64,000 nt of DNA, taken from assembly GCF_026341275.1 (NCBI RefSeq), contig NZ_JAIFZO010000002.1, positions 2,147,264 through 2,211,263 on the forward strand, in the 5' to 3' direction. Below, one piece after another: positions 8,663 to 17,524 of the stretch. The notes beneath the pieces were generated by a model, which did no database searches, was not told the origin of the DNA, and worked only from the letters and a program-made list of their open reading frames with translations. A program made the translations under genes and the position numbers. Origin of the DNA: Streptomyces ortus. GTDB taxonomy: Bacteria; Actinomycetota; Actinomycetes; Streptomycetales; Streptomycetaceae. The stretch's first letter is position 1. The number at the start of each line of letters is the position of its first letter.

Positions 8663-9328
8663 TCAAGGATGGCGCCGGGTGTCGCGGCCGCACGCGTACG
8701 CCAGGGGCGAGATCAGCTCCTCCGCGTCCGGCAGCCACCGGTTCGCCGGCGTCGGCCGGCAGGCCCACTGCACGGCCCCCCGCGCCCCGAACCGCGTCGG
8801 CGGCGCGGCCACATACGCGTCCTCCCCGAGCACGTCCAGGTCGAGGGACGCGAGCGGCCACCCCAGCCTCCGCACGAGGTCGGGCACCTTCGCCGCGGCC
8901 CCGGGAAGCACGAAGAACTGCATCCGCCGATCCGGCGTACACGTCACGGGCCCGAGCGTCAGCTCCATCCGCCGCATCCGCGCGAGCGCGAGAAACCCCG
9001 CCGTCTCGGGCACGTCGATCGCGTCGAACGTCCGCCCCGTCGGCAGCAGGATCGACGCCATGGGCTGCAGCGCCCACAGCCGGCGCGCGACGGTCGCACT
9101 GCCCGTGGCCAGCGTCCCCCAGTCCTCGCGCGCCGGGTGCGCGCCGGGCACCGCGCACGACGGATCGCCGCAGGAGCAGCACTGCACGCCCTCGACGGCC
9201 TCCAGCCAGGTGCCGGGGAACACGTCCCAATGGCGCTCCTCGGCATAGCGCACGGCTGTGTCCTGCAGCGACTCGCCGCGCTGCTTGGGGATCTGGGCGG
9301 TCTCGGTGCCTGCGATCGTCTCTTCCAC
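8663..9328 (-). CDS. Bifunctional DNA primase/polymerase-like protein
   Basis: A 221-residue protein related to the prim-pol (bifunctional primase/polymerase N-terminal) domain found as a stand-alone protein in Streptomyces. Features are SLQDTAVRYAEERHWDVFPGTW near the N terminus, a Cys cluster CCSCGDPSCAVPGAHPA that may bind zinc, and the C-terminal APPTRFGARGAVQWACRP. The canonical acidic metal-binding triad of active primases is not obvious, so catalysis is doubtful. The GTG at 9328 is preferred because it matches recalled homologue N termini and has GGGAG upstream; GTG 9355 is an alternative. It is divergent from the NsdA-like regulator. Confidence 0.75.
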   Translation of the reverse strand: MEETIAGTETAQIPKQRGESLQDTAVRYAEERHWDVFPGTWLEAVEGVQCCSCGDPSCAVPGAHPAREDWGTLATGSATVARRLWALQPMASILLPTGRTFDAIDVPETAGFLALARMRRMELTLGPVTCTPDRRMQFFVLPGAAAKVPDLVRRLGWPLASLDLDVLGEDAYVAAPPTRFGARGAVQWACRPTPANRWLPDAEELISPLAYACGRDTRRHP

Positions 9329-9652
9329 GCTGAACTCAACTCCCGCACCCACCACTGGTTACGGCCCGTGCGCGCGCGGGGGAGAGCACCGATCCCACGC
9401 GTGGGGCGCATGGATGCATCTGTGGGGGCGCGCATGGGAGGCGGCAGCGGGTGGTGGGTAGCCCTGTGTGGGGCGGGCAGCAGCCTTTACCCGGCAATCC
9501 TCGCATGTCTCGCATCTTCGGTATGTCCGCGGGGCATTGATCTTCGAGGCCGGACTTTTCGTTCCTCGCACGAGGAGCGGAAGGGCCCGGTCACTGAGGG
9601 CTCATCAACTCGGTGCGCGTGGGCAGGCACCGCAGCCACAGGGGGTACGCCA
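9329..9652. other. Divergent promoter region, no gene
   Basis: About 320 bases between the primase-like gene and the NsdA-like gene. It presumably holds both promoters. TTGATC near 9539 with TTTTCG about 17 bases later is a weak candidate for the rightward gene. No inverted repeat stands out. Confidence 0.4.
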
Positions 9653-11038
9653 ATGGCCGCAAGGCCTCTCGTCGCGCGGCAGCCGAACGAACGACTGCAG
9701 GCGCTCATTCAGGAAGCGGGCTGTTCGAACGCCGGTCTGGCCCGCCGGGTCAACATGTGCGGCGCGGAACACGGCCTCGATCTCCGCTACGACAAAACGT
9801 CCGTGGCGCGCTGGCTGCGCGGACAGCAGCCGCGCGGCCGGGCGCCCGCGATCATCGCCGAGGCGCTGGGCCGCAAGCTGGGCCGGACCGTCACGATCGA
9901 CGAGATCGGCATGGCGAACGGCAAGAACCTCGCCTCCGGCGTGGGTCTGCAGTTCTCGCCGACGGTCCTCGGCGCGATCGAGCAGGTCTGCGAGCTGTGG
10001 CGCAGCGACGTGGGGCGCCGGGACTTCCTGTCCGGTTCGTCCGTCGCGGCCTCCGCGCTCGTCGAGCCGAGCCGGGACTGGCTGATCTCCTCGCCGGACG
10101 CGCAGGTCTCGCGCTCCGCCGGGCCGCGGGTCGGGCAGTCCGACGTGGCCGCGGTCACCGCGATGACGCAGGCGCTCGTCGACCTGGACCACCAGTACGG
10201 CAGCGGGCACGTGCGCCCGGTCGTCGTGCACTACCTGAACAGCGTCGTCTCGGGGCTGCTGGCCGGCTCGTACCGGGAAGCGGTCGGACGCGAACTCTTC
10301 GCGGCGGTCGCACGGTTGACGGAACTGGCCGGGTACATGGCGATCGACACCGGCCAGCCGGGCCTCGCACAGCGCTACTACATCCAGGCGCTGCGGCTCG
10401 CACAGGCGGCGGGCGACCGCGGATACGGCGGATACGTGCTCGCCGCGTCCATGAGCCACCTGGCCGCGCAGCTCGGAAACCCCCGGGAGATCGCCCAGTT
10501 GGCGCGGGCGGCGCAGGAGGGGGCGCGCGGGCGGGTCACACCGCGCGCGGAGTCGATGTTCCACGCCGCGGAGGCGCGGGGCCACGCGCTGATGGGCGAC
10601 GCGCGCTCGGCGCAGTCGGCGTCCGGCCGGGCCGTTGCGGCGCTGGAGCAGGCCGATCCGGAGTCCGGGGACGACCCGCGCTGGATCGCGCACTTCGACG
10701 AGGCCTATCTGGCCGACGAACTGGCGCACTGTCACCGGGACCTCGGACAGGGCGAGGCCGCCGCGCGGCGCGCGCGGGAGTCCCTCGACGGGCACCCCGA
10801 GTCGCGGGCCAGGCGGCGCGCGATCGGGTACGTGCTCCTGGCCTCCGCGCAGGTGCAGCAGCGCGAGGTGGAGGAGGCCTGCCACACGGGCCTGCGAGCG
10901 GTCGAACTGCTGGGCACGCTCCGGTCCAACCGCGGCGCCGAGTACCTGGACGACTTGCAGCAGCGCCTGGAGCCGTACCGGGACGAGCCCGTGGTGCGGG
11001 AGTTCGGGGCACGGATGGAGCTTCAGGCGGCGGCCTAG
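9653..11038 (+). CDS. NsdA-like regulator with N-terminal DNA-binding region and TPR-like helices
   Basis: A 461-residue protein. The N terminus (about 1-85) is a helix-turn-helix-like region (ERLQALIQEAGCSNAGLARR, then KTSVARWLRGQQPRG) typical of the NsdA/NsdB group of Streptomyces regulators, some of which repress antibiotic production and sporulation. The segment GRRDFLSGSSVAASAL (about 123-138) resembles the hydrophobic linker of this family. From about 165 to 450 the protein is helical with TPR-like units (for example GQPGLAQRYYIQALRLAQAAGD). The ATG at 9653 has AGGGGG seven bases upstream. The frame is open far upstream through repeat DNA, which is not coding. The exact NsdA-family member is uncertain. 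Confidence 0.8.
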   Translation: MAARPLVARQPNERLQALIQEAGCSNAGLARRVNMCGAEHGLDLRYDKTSVARWLRGQQPRGRAPAIIAEALGRKLGRTVTIDEIGMANGKNLASGVGLQFSPTVLGAIEQVCELWRSDVGRRDFLSGSSVAASALVEPSRDWLISSPDAQVSRSAGPRVGQSDVAAVTAMTQALVDLDHQYGSGHVRPVVVHYLNSVVSGLLAGSYREAVGRELFAAVARLTELAGYMAIDTGQPGLAQRYYIQALRLAQAAGDRGYGGYVLAASMSHLAAQLGNPREIAQLARAAQEGARGRVTPRAESMFHAAEARGHALMGDARSAQSASGRAVAALEQADPESGDDPRWIAHFDEAYLADELAHCHRDLGQGEAAARRARESLDGHPESRARRRAIGYVLLASAQVQQREVEEACHTGLRAVELLGTLRSNRGAEYLDDLQQRLEPYRDEPVVREFGARMELQAAA

Positions 11039-11238
11039 GCGGGCGTGAACGTGTGAGAAAAGAAGCACGTGTGGCGAAAGGAGGCGCGAAAAGGGGGCTC
11101 GAACAGCTTTCCGGGGGCGGTTTGTCACTCACTGTCCCCGGTGGCGGGTGTCACGTCCCGTGCTGCGTGGCACCGGCTCCTGGGGACCCGGTAGCGTGAA
11201 CCGACGATTCCGAAGGTCCCCCATTCGTAGGAGTCCCG

Positions 11239-13065
11239 GTGACGCACAACGGACAGGGCGACGAGCCCTCGGCGCGACCCGCGCGCGAAGGCATCGTGCT
11301 GCCGTCCGACGGCGGCGAGCCCCTCCTGCCGGGCCAGACCGGCGACCGCGCGGTCCCGGCGGGCGGCCAGGCCTGGGACCAGCCGTGGGGTCCGCGGTCC
11401 GCTTCACAGGGTGACGAGTGGGGTGGCGCGGGGGGCGCGGGAAGCCCCGGTGGTGCGGGTGGTCCGGGTGGCGCGCGGGGCGGGGCCGGTGCCGGTGGTG
11501 CCGGTCAGGCTCCGGATACGCAGATATCCAGCTGGAGTGCCGGGCCGCAGGGTGCCGGCGGGCAGGTCTCGCAGTACAACGAGCCGCCTGCTGGTTCGTA
11601 CGGGGCGCAGGACCAGGGCGGTCCGTGGGGTGCCGCCGGCCCGCAGGCGCACGGGGGCGCGATACCTCAGCAGCAGCATCAACCGCCCCAGCAACAGCAA
11701 CAGCAGCAACAGCAGCAGCAGTACGACGGCCGGACCGGTGATGGGTACGGCGTCTCGCAGGCGCACGGTGGCTACGGATATCCGGGTGCGGGTGCATTGC
11801 CGCCTGCCGCCTCCATGGACGAGGGCGCGACCCAGTTCCTGCCGCCCGTCGCCTCGGCTCCGGCCATGGACGAGGGCGCCACGCAGTTCCTTCCTCCGGT
11901 GGGGCCCGGGGCGCTGCCTCCGGAGATGCCTGCCGCGGGTGCCGCTTCCGGTGATGCCACGCAGTACCTCGGGCAGGTTCCGTCGGACGGTCCCGGGCCC
12001 CTGCCCGCCGCCGTCGATCCCGACGCCCAGCCCACGCAGTTCATGGCGCCGGTGCCTTCGCAGCCCGGCTCGGCCGGGACCGGGACCGGGACCGGGACCG
12101 GATTCGGGGTGCGGCCCGGTGGTCCTGGGAGCGGGCCTGGGCCGGAGGATCGGCAGCAGCCGCCTGCCGAGTTCGACAATCTCTTCCGGGCCGACGGCGG
12201 AGGCGCCACCCAGCAGTTGCCCCCGGTCGACCAGCCGCGGGCGCGACGGGGGAGGCAGCCGGGCGCTGCCTCGCCGGAGTTCGGCGCTCCGGCCGGATTC
12301 GGTACGCCCGGTGGCTTCGGTGCGTCCGGTGGTGCGGGTGGGGTCGGTGGTGCCGGTGCGTCGGGGGGCCCCGAGGGTCCCGGCGGGCGTGGTGCGCGCC
12401 GGGCCGCGGACGGTGACCACGGCCGCGGTGGCCGTTCCCGCTCCCGCGTTCCCCTCATAGCCGCCGTCGGCGTGGGCATAGCGGTGCTCGGCATCGGCGC
12501 GGGCGCCCTGCTCAGTGGTGGCGGGGGCGAGGAGGACAAGGGCGACGAGAACACGACGGTCGCGGCCACCGCGTCGGCCAGTGAGGACTCGGGCTCTTCC
12601 GAGGTGGGGCCGGAGGAGAAGCAGGCCGTGGCCCTGGACAAGCTCCTCGCGGACAGCGGCAACAGCCGTGACTCGGTGGTCAAGGCCGTCGACAACGTAC
12701 GCAAGTGCACCAACCTCGGCCAGGCGGCGGCGGATCTGCGTGACGCCGCCGAGCAGCGCAACGGGCTGGTCACGCGGCTGTCGGGGCTGTCCGTGGACAA
12801 GCTGGAGAACCACGCGAAGCTGACGGCCGCGCTCAAGAGCGCGTGGAAGGCCTCCGCCGCGGCGGACACCCACTACGCCGCGTGGGCGGATCAGGTGGCG
12901 GGCAAGAAGGGCTGCAACAAGGGGCAGGCCCGGTCCACGGGGCAGACCGCCGCGGGCAACCGGGAGAGTGGTACCGCGACCACGCAGAAGGCCGCGGCCG
13001 CGGAGCTGTGGAATTCCATCGCGCAGGCCCATGGGCTTACGGAGCGGCAGCCGGGGCAGCTTTGA
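11239..13065 (+). CDS. Single-pass membrane protein with long Q/G/P-rich cytoplasmic region
   Basis: A 608-residue protein. Residues 1 to about 400 are low complexity: Gly/Ala-rich segments, a glutamine tract encoded by CAG/CAA repeats (about 145-160), and five variants of an ATQ-[FYQ]-L-x-PV motif (such as MDEGATQFLPPV twice). One membrane helix (PLIAAVGVGIAVLGIGAGAL) lies near 405-425. The C-terminal 185 residues are an extracellular-type helical domain with two Cys (RKCTNLG and KKGCNKG), possibly a disulfide. GTG 11239 has AGGAG five bases upstream. The Thr-Gln motifs resemble sites used by Pkn kinases in actinobacterial linkers, which is an inference. No function is known. Confidence 0.8.
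   Translation: MTHNGQGDEPSARPAREGIVLPSDGGEPLLPGQTGDRAVPAGGQAWDQPWGPRSASQGDEWGGAGGAGSPGGAGGPGGARGGAGAGGAGQAPDTQISSWSAGPQGAGGQVSQYNEPPAGSYGAQDQGGPWGAAGPQAHGGAIPQQQHQPPQQQQQQQQQQQYDGRTGDGYGVSQAHGGYGYPGAGALPPAASMDEGATQFLPPVASAPAMDEGATQFLPPVGPGALPPEMPAAGAASGDATQYLGQVPSDGPGPLPAAVDPDAQPTQFMAPVPSQPGSAGTGTGTGTGFGVRPGGPGSGPGPEDRQQPPAEFDNLFRADGGGATQQLPPVDQPRARRGRQPGAASPEFGAPAGFGTPGGFGASGGAGGVGGAGASGGPEGPGGRGARRAADGDHGRGGRSRSRVPLIAAVGVGIAVLGIGAGALLSGGGGEEDKGDENTTVAATASASEDSGSSEVGPEEKQAVALDKLLADSGNSRDSVVKAVDNVRKCTNLGQAAADLRDAAEQRNGLVTRLSGLSVDKLENHAKLTAALKSAWKASAAADTHYAAWADQVAGKKGCNKGQARSTGQTAAGNRESGTATTQKAAAAELWNSIAQAHGLTERQPGQL
11670..11722 (+). repeat. CAG/CAA trinucleotide tract encoding polyglutamine
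   Basis: A run of CAG and CAA codons, interrupted by His and Pro codons, encodes a Gln tract of about eleven residues plus flanking QQ pairs. Such tracts vary in length by slippage. Confidence 0.85.
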
Positions 13066-13070
13066 TCTGT

Positions 13071-13162
13071 CCGGTCGGCCGACCGGTTGGGTTGATCAGG
13101 GGTTGGTTTGATCGCGGGCTGGGTTGATCACCGGCTGGGTTGATCAGTGGTTGGGTTGAGCG
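13071..13162. repeat. Palindrome followed by a 16-bp tandem repeat
   Basis: A perfect 16-base palindrome (CCGGTCGGCCGACCGG, 13071-13086) is followed by five 16-bp units centred on GTTGATCA, at 13091, 13107, 13123, 13139 and a decayed one at 13155. It lies between two convergent genes and may act as a bidirectional terminator. The TTGATCA unit is unlike the GC-rich core used elsewhere. Confidence 0.85.
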
Positions 13163-13168
13163 GCCCGG

Positions 13169-14476
13169 TTATGTTTGGGTTTTTTCCAGGGTTTTTGAGA
13201 CGTTTACGAAGCCCTTGCGTTCCGTGACCAGCTTGCCCTCGCGTACCACCTGGAAGGTGACGTCCGCGTTCACCAGGCGTGCGAAGCCGCTCGACGCGAT
13301 CAGGTCCTGGAAGCTCCAGTTCAGGGTCGGCGTGAGCCCGCCCGTGTCGATCTTCAGGCCGTCATCGAGCGTGCGCCGCAGCGATCGCGCGGTCACGTCG
13401 TCGTCGCCGAGCGACTCGATGGCCCTCTTCAGGACCGTGTACGCGATCCAGGTCGTCTGGACGCCGGGGTCGGAGGCGTCGATGCGGTTGTCGCCGAACG
13501 CCTCCTCGCGGATGACCTCACGCATCGGATCCCACCGCTCGTCGCTCGACGCCGGGTACCAGCCGGTGACGTACGAGCCCTCGTACATGCTTCCCGTCGT
13601 GTCGATCATCGACTGGTCGATGCTGCCCAGTACGGAAGCCGTCCGTACCGTCGGGTAGTCCTCGCGGGTGCGCCGGAACGAGTCCATGAAGGTGTCGGTG
13701 CGGTCGCCGAGGGCGGGGACCACGCAGCCCTCCTCCTCCTGGGGGTCCTTCGTGACCCGTTGCAGGGCCCGCTGGGCGTGGCCCGAGAACTCCGTGGCGT
13801 CCTCGGCGGCCCGCTGGTCGACGGAGGCCCGGTGGCCGCTCGCGGTGAGTCCGGAGTCCAGGAGTACGGGGAGTTCGTCGCCCGCGATCGTGTCGGGGCG
13901 GACGAGTGTGACCGGGCCGCAGGAGCCGGCCAGTTGCTGGCCGAGGCCGACCAGCAGGGACGGCTGGCCGCCGTTCACCGGGTACGAGAGCGGGCTCGTG
14001 AACTCGTCGTCCGTGACGCCGTATCCGCCGAGGTACGGGATGCCGGCCGCCTCCAGCGGGCCGAGGAAGGAGCGGGCATGCTGGCTGTACGAACCGACGA
14101 CCGCGACGACGTTCTCCGCGGCGGCGCGGCGGGCGCAGCCCGCGGCCTCCACCGTGTCGTTGTGGTCGTTGCAGGTCAGCACCTTGAGCTTGCGGCCGTT
14201 GAGGCCGCCGTGGGAGTTGACCCAGCGGGCGTATGCCTTGGCCAGGGCGGGCATACCGGGCTTGTTGGTCGTTTTTGTTTTTTCGGGGGCCCAGGTCATG
14301 ACGGTGATCGTGTCGTCCCCCGTGCCGCCGGGGACTGCACCGCAGCCGACGGCCGTGGACAGGCACACCGCCAGTGCGCCCGCCGACAGTGCTCTCGCCT
14401 TGGGGAGGGAGAGGGTGAGGGGGAGGCGAGGGCGCAGGGCGGTGAGGAAGCTGTGGGTGCGTCGCCGGCCGGTCAT
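13169..14476 (-). CDS. Lipoprotein ABC-type substrate-binding protein (branched-chain amino acid type)
   Basis: A 435-residue exported lipoprotein. The N terminus has an Arg-rich n-region (MTGRRRTHS), a long hydrophobic stretch and a lipobox ending AVGC. The mature part is a periplasmic-binding type I fold (Peripla_BP_6 like): KAYARWVNSHGGLNGRKL, then GSYSQHARSFLGPLEAAGIP and a second lobe around GLTASGHRASVDQR. It should sit on the outer membrane face and bind a small amphipathic ligand. No permease or ATPase genes adjoin it, so it may be a receptor or use distant transporter parts. The ATG at 14476 is chosen for the signal peptide; no clear ribosome site is seen, and GTG 14497 is an alternative. 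Confidence 0.85.
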   Translation of the reverse strand: MTGRRRTHSFLTALRPRLPLTLSLPKARALSAGALAVCLSTAVGCGAVPGGTGDDTITVMTWAPEKTKTTNKPGMPALAKAYARWVNSHGGLNGRKLKVLTCNDHNDTVEAAGCARRAAAENVVAVVGSYSQHARSFLGPLEAAGIPYLGGYGVTDDEFTSPLSYPVNGGQPSLLVGLGQQLAGSCGPVTLVRPDTIAGDELPVLLDSGLTASGHRASVDQRAAEDATEFSGHAQRALQRVTKDPQEEEGCVVPALGDRTDTFMDSFRRTREDYPTVRTASVLGSIDQSMIDTTGSMYEGSYVTGWYPASSDERWDPMREVIREEAFGDNRIDASDPGVQTTWIAYTVLKRAIESLGDDDVTARSLRRTLDDGLKIDTGGLTPTLNWSFQDLIASSGFARLVNADVTFQVVREGKLVTERKGFVNVSKTLEKTQT

Positions 14477-14593
14477 GGGTACGCACGATTCCGTCACGTA
14501 GCTACGGTGGGTGTGACTCTTGGTGTGCGTGTGGTGACTTTTGGGTGAACCGCGGGGTGCGGGAGGGGCCGGTTCGGCGGGAACGTACGATCG

Positions 14594-15094
14594 GTGACCG
14601 TGCAAGGTTCGGAGAACTCTTCCCGTCGCGGGCGTCGCTCATCCACCATGGGCGGCATGCCACTGAACGATATGCCGTGGTGGCGCTGGCGCAGCAATGT
14701 GCGCTCCGCGCTGCACATGCTTTCCGATACCGATTTCCAGCGGGGGATATGGCTCGCGGGGGTCGACGGGTACGGGGATGTGACCGACGCCGTCTATCGC
14801 CTCGTCGAGGACACCTGGCTGGACAACTGGTCCGCCGAGAAATATGTGGGGACGATCTTCCGGGACTCGCAGGAGGCGGCGCTGGTCGACTCCGCGGTGT
14901 TGCGGGTGTTGCGGATCATGCATCAGGTGGGGCCCGATGCGGCTGTCTCTGTGTATCTCGAACATGCGGGGTGGGCCGATGCGGTGCGGGCCGCGCGGGA
15001 CGCGCATGTGCGGATGGCCGTGAGTGACGGGGAGGATCCGGATGTTCCGCCCCGCACGCTTGAGGTGCTGCAGATCATGACTCGGTCCGCCTGA
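14594..15094 (+). CDS. SCO4402-family protein, function unknown
   Basis: A 166-residue soluble protein. After a basic N-terminal tail the conserved body begins MPWWRWRSNVRSALHMLSD and includes YGDVTDAVYRLVEDTWLDNW and ALVDSAVLRVLRIM; it matches the Streptomyces family named after SCO4402. No catalytic motif is seen. GTG 14594 is used; ATG codons at 14648 and 14657 would remove the tail and cannot be excluded because ribosome sites are weak. It is followed by purU after about 105 bases. Confidence 0.75.
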   Translation: MTVQGSENSSRRGRRSSTMGGMPLNDMPWWRWRSNVRSALHMLSDTDFQRGIWLAGVDGYGDVTDAVYRLVEDTWLDNWSAEKYVGTIFRDSQEAALVDSAVLRVLRIMHQVGPDAAVSVYLEHAGWADAVRAARDAHVRMAVSDGEDPDVPPRTLEVLQIMTRSA

Positions 15095-15200
15095 AGTTCG
15101 GCTTGGGTTCGGCCTCGTGCGTCCGGTTCGGGCTGGGCGGGGGCGTCCGGGATTCGGGCGTGTGCCTGGGGGGTCCGGCCTTTGTGGGACCCTGGCGGGC

Positions 15201-16052
15201 ATGAACGACCAGTACGTCCTGACGCTTTCCTGCCCCGACAAGCAGGGCATCGTGCATGCCGTGTCGAGCTATCTGTTCATGACCGGCTGCAACATCGAGG
15301 ACAGTCAGCAGTTCGGTGACCACGACACGGGGCTGTTCTTCATGCGTGTCCACTTCTCGGCGGAGTCGCCGGTGACCGTGGACAAGCTGCGCGCGAGCTT
15401 CGCGGCGATCGGTGACTCGTTCCAGATGGAGTGGCAGATCCATCGGGCCGACGAGAAGATGCGGGTCGTGCTGATGGTCAGCAAGTTCGGGCACTGTCTT
15501 AATGACCTGCTGTTCCGGGCGCGGAGCGGGGCGCTTCCCGTGGAGATCGCGGCTGTTGTGTCCAACCATATGGAGTTCGCCGAGCTCGTGGGCTCCTATC
15601 AGGTGCCGTTTCGGCATATTCCGGTCACCAAGGAGAACAAGGCGCAGGCTGAGGCGCAGCTGCTGGAGTTGGTGCGGGAGCAGGGGGTCGAGCTGGTCGT
15701 GCTCGCTCGGTATATGCAGGTGCTCTCGGATGATCTGTGCAAGCAGTTGAGTGGGAAAATTATTAATATCCATCACTCTTTCCTGCCTAGCTTCAAGGGT
15801 GCGAAGCCTTATCACCAGGCGCATGCGCGGGGTGTGAAACTCATCGGGGCCACCGCGCACTATGTGACGGCCGACCTTGATGAGGGGCCGATCATCGAGC
15901 AGGAGGTCGAGCGGGTGGGGCATCAGGTCACGCCGGAGCAGTTGGTGGCTGTGGGGCGCGATGTCGAGTGCCAGGCGTTGGCGCGGGCCGTGAAGTGGCA
16001 TGCGGAGCGGCGGATTCTGTTGAACGGGCGGCGGACCGTCGTGTTCGACTGA
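15201..16052 (+). CDS. purU: Formyltetrahydrofolate deformylase
   Basis: A 283-residue enzyme hydrolysing 10-formyl-THF to formate and THF, which balances one-carbon pools. An N-terminal ACT domain (about 4-85, LTLSCPDKQGIVHAVSSYL) precedes the formyltransferase fold. Catalytic landmarks are present: IINIHHSFLPSFKGA (the Asn-His pair with the HHSFLP signature), followed by GATAHYVTADLDEGPII, whose Asp completes the Asn-His-Asp triad. Length is normal for PurU. ATG 15201 follows GGCGGGC, a weak ribosome site. Codon usage in the middle is slightly less GC-biased (aaa att att aat), but nothing suggests transfer. Confidence 0.96.
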   Translation: MNDQYVLTLSCPDKQGIVHAVSSYLFMTGCNIEDSQQFGDHDTGLFFMRVHFSAESPVTVDKLRASFAAIGDSFQMEWQIHRADEKMRVVLMVSKFGHCLNDLLFRARSGALPVEIAAVVSNHMEFAELVGSYQVPFRHIPVTKENKAQAEAQLLELVREQGVELVVLARYMQVLSDDLCKQLSGKIINIHHSFLPSFKGAKPYHQAHARGVKLIGATAHYVTADLDEGPIIEQEVERVGHQVTPEQLVAVGRDVECQALARAVKWHAERRILLNGRRTVVFD

Positions 16053-16294
16053 GGGTCCGGGGATTCGCGGACGCTTGGCGTGGGGGCGGGGGCCGGGGCG
16101 ACGTGTCCGTCCTCGGTCCGGCGCGAATTGCGTGGGAATCAGAGGGCGACCTGGGCGGACGCGCCGGCCGCTGCGGGCGAACACGTCGCCCCGGCCCCCT
16201 TGGCGCGCCTGCGGGTGCGGATTCGTGGGTGGGTACGGATTCGCGGCTGGTGCGCCGCCGACCTTCGTGGGCGGCCTTTGCGGCCGGGGTGTTG

Positions 16295-17524
16295 TTACAT
16301 GCGGCTCAGGGACGCTGCGGCGAAGAGGACGTCTCTGATTGCTTCTCGGTCGCCCGATTGGCCCGCCGCTGCTTCTTCTGGGCTTACGTGGCCCGCTGCC
16401 AGTTGGCAGAACTCCACGCCGTCCAGGGCCACGTGGGCCACCTCGCGGTCCTGGGAGGCCAGGGCGCCTGGTGCGTCGAGCGGGATGAACCACTCGCCGC
16501 CGCCCAGGCCCTCGATCTCCAGGCGGAGGCTGCGGCCGGGAGTGCCGGCCGGGACCAGGTGGGGCATCTCGCCCGGATCCGCGAGGCCTGCCTGGCGGCG
16601 GGCGGTCAGGGCCGAGGGGAGCATGCGGGCGCCCAGGTCGATCATCGCGTGCAGATGGCGGGGCGAGGGCGGCTCATAGGGGTAGTCGACCGCGTCGGCG
16701 ATGTCTCCCGCGTGGACCCAGGTCTCGAAGGCCCGGTCGAGCATGGAGTCCCGGAGCGGGAGTTCGAAGTCGCCGTACGGGACGGGGAGGCGGCCGGAGC
16801 CGCCGCCCGCGAAGGCGACCGTGCGGACGAGGTTGTGGGACTGCTCGCGCCAGGGACCGCGTACGGAACGCGTGGGCGGGAAGGGGGCGGCGCCCCAGAA
16901 GGCCTCGGTGCGGGCCGAGGGTGTGGGGGTGTCCGCCGGGGTTTCCAGGGGGTCGTCCAGGCCGAGGGTGACGGCGACGAGGCCGTCCACGGTGAGGAGA
17001 TGGGCGATCACTCCGGCGACGGTGGTGCGGCGGCTGGTCGGTTCCTTGCCGTCGAACCAGCGCAGGCGTACGGGGGCGTGCCATTCGACGTCGCCGATGT
17101 CCTGGAGCAGGGCGTCCAGGCGGGCGGTCTCCGCGTCATACGGGGTGGCCCAGGAGGGGACCGGGATCCGGGGCGGGCGGCGGGTCAGACAGGCCTGGAG
17201 GACTCGGGTGCGCAGGGCCGGGTCCAGGTCGAGGGTCTCCGGCGCGTGCAGGAGGCCCACCGCTCCCCGCAGTCGCAGAGCCTCGTCCGCGCAGGCGCCG
17301 CAGCCGCCCAGGTGGTCCTCCACCGCCGCCGTCTCCTCGGGCGAGCAGGCCGCCAGCGCCCATGCCCCGAGCAGCGCCTTGAGCACGCGGTGTTCGAGGA
17401 TGAGGGGCGGGGTGGGGAGGGGGAGGCCTGTGTCCTCTATCGAGGTGCGGGGGATGGGGATGCGTGGCGGGTTGTGGGGGGTCGGGTCCTCTTCGTACTC
17501 GCCGAAGGGGTTCGCGTTGGTCAT
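16295..17524 (-). CDS. Zinc-binding anti-sigma factor fused to a maleylpyruvate isomerase-like domain
   Basis: A 409-residue protein. Residues about 45-90 hold a ZAS-type zinc-finger segment with HLGGCGAC (H-x3-C-x2-C), the hallmark of redox or zinc anti-sigma factors. From about 135 to 290 it resembles the DinB/maleylpyruvate isomerase N-terminal fold used by mycothiol-dependent enzymes (DALLQDIGDVEW, then TVAGVIAHLLTVDGLVAVTL). The C-terminal 100 residues look like the associated alpha/beta domain. The ATG overlaps the sigma factor's stop (ATGA), so the two are co-translated. Likely role: cytoplasmic inhibition of the upstream sigma factor, perhaps released by thiol chemistry. Confidence 0.83.
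   Translation of the reverse strand: MTNANPFGEYEEDPTPHNPPRIPIPRTSIEDTGLPLPTPPLILEHRVLKALLGAWALAACSPEETAAVEDHLGGCGACADEALRLRGAVGLLHAPETLDLDPALRTRVLQACLTRRPPRIPVPSWATPYDAETARLDALLQDIGDVEWHAPVRLRWFDGKEPTSRRTTVAGVIAHLLTVDGLVAVTLGLDDPLETPADTPTPSARTEAFWGAAPFPPTRSVRGPWREQSHNLVRTVAFAGGGSGRLPVPYGDFELPLRDSMLDRAFETWVHAGDIADAVDYPYEPPSPRHLHAMIDLGARMLPSALTARRQAGLADPGEMPHLVPAGTPGRSLRLEIEGLGGGEWFIPLDAPGALASQDREVAHVALDGVEFCQLAAGHVSPEEAAAGQSGDREAIRDVLFAAASLSRM

Noticed and set aside
8663..9328. Prophage or plasmid replication module from the primase-like gene
   Set aside because: No integrase, helicase or phage gene adjoins it; the gene is a common stand-alone chromosomal member in Streptomyces.
8258..9652. 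N-terminal extension of the NsdA-like regulator through the 72-bp array
   Set aside because: The extension is translated repeat DNA and antisense to the primase-like gene; a good ribosome site precedes ATG 9653.
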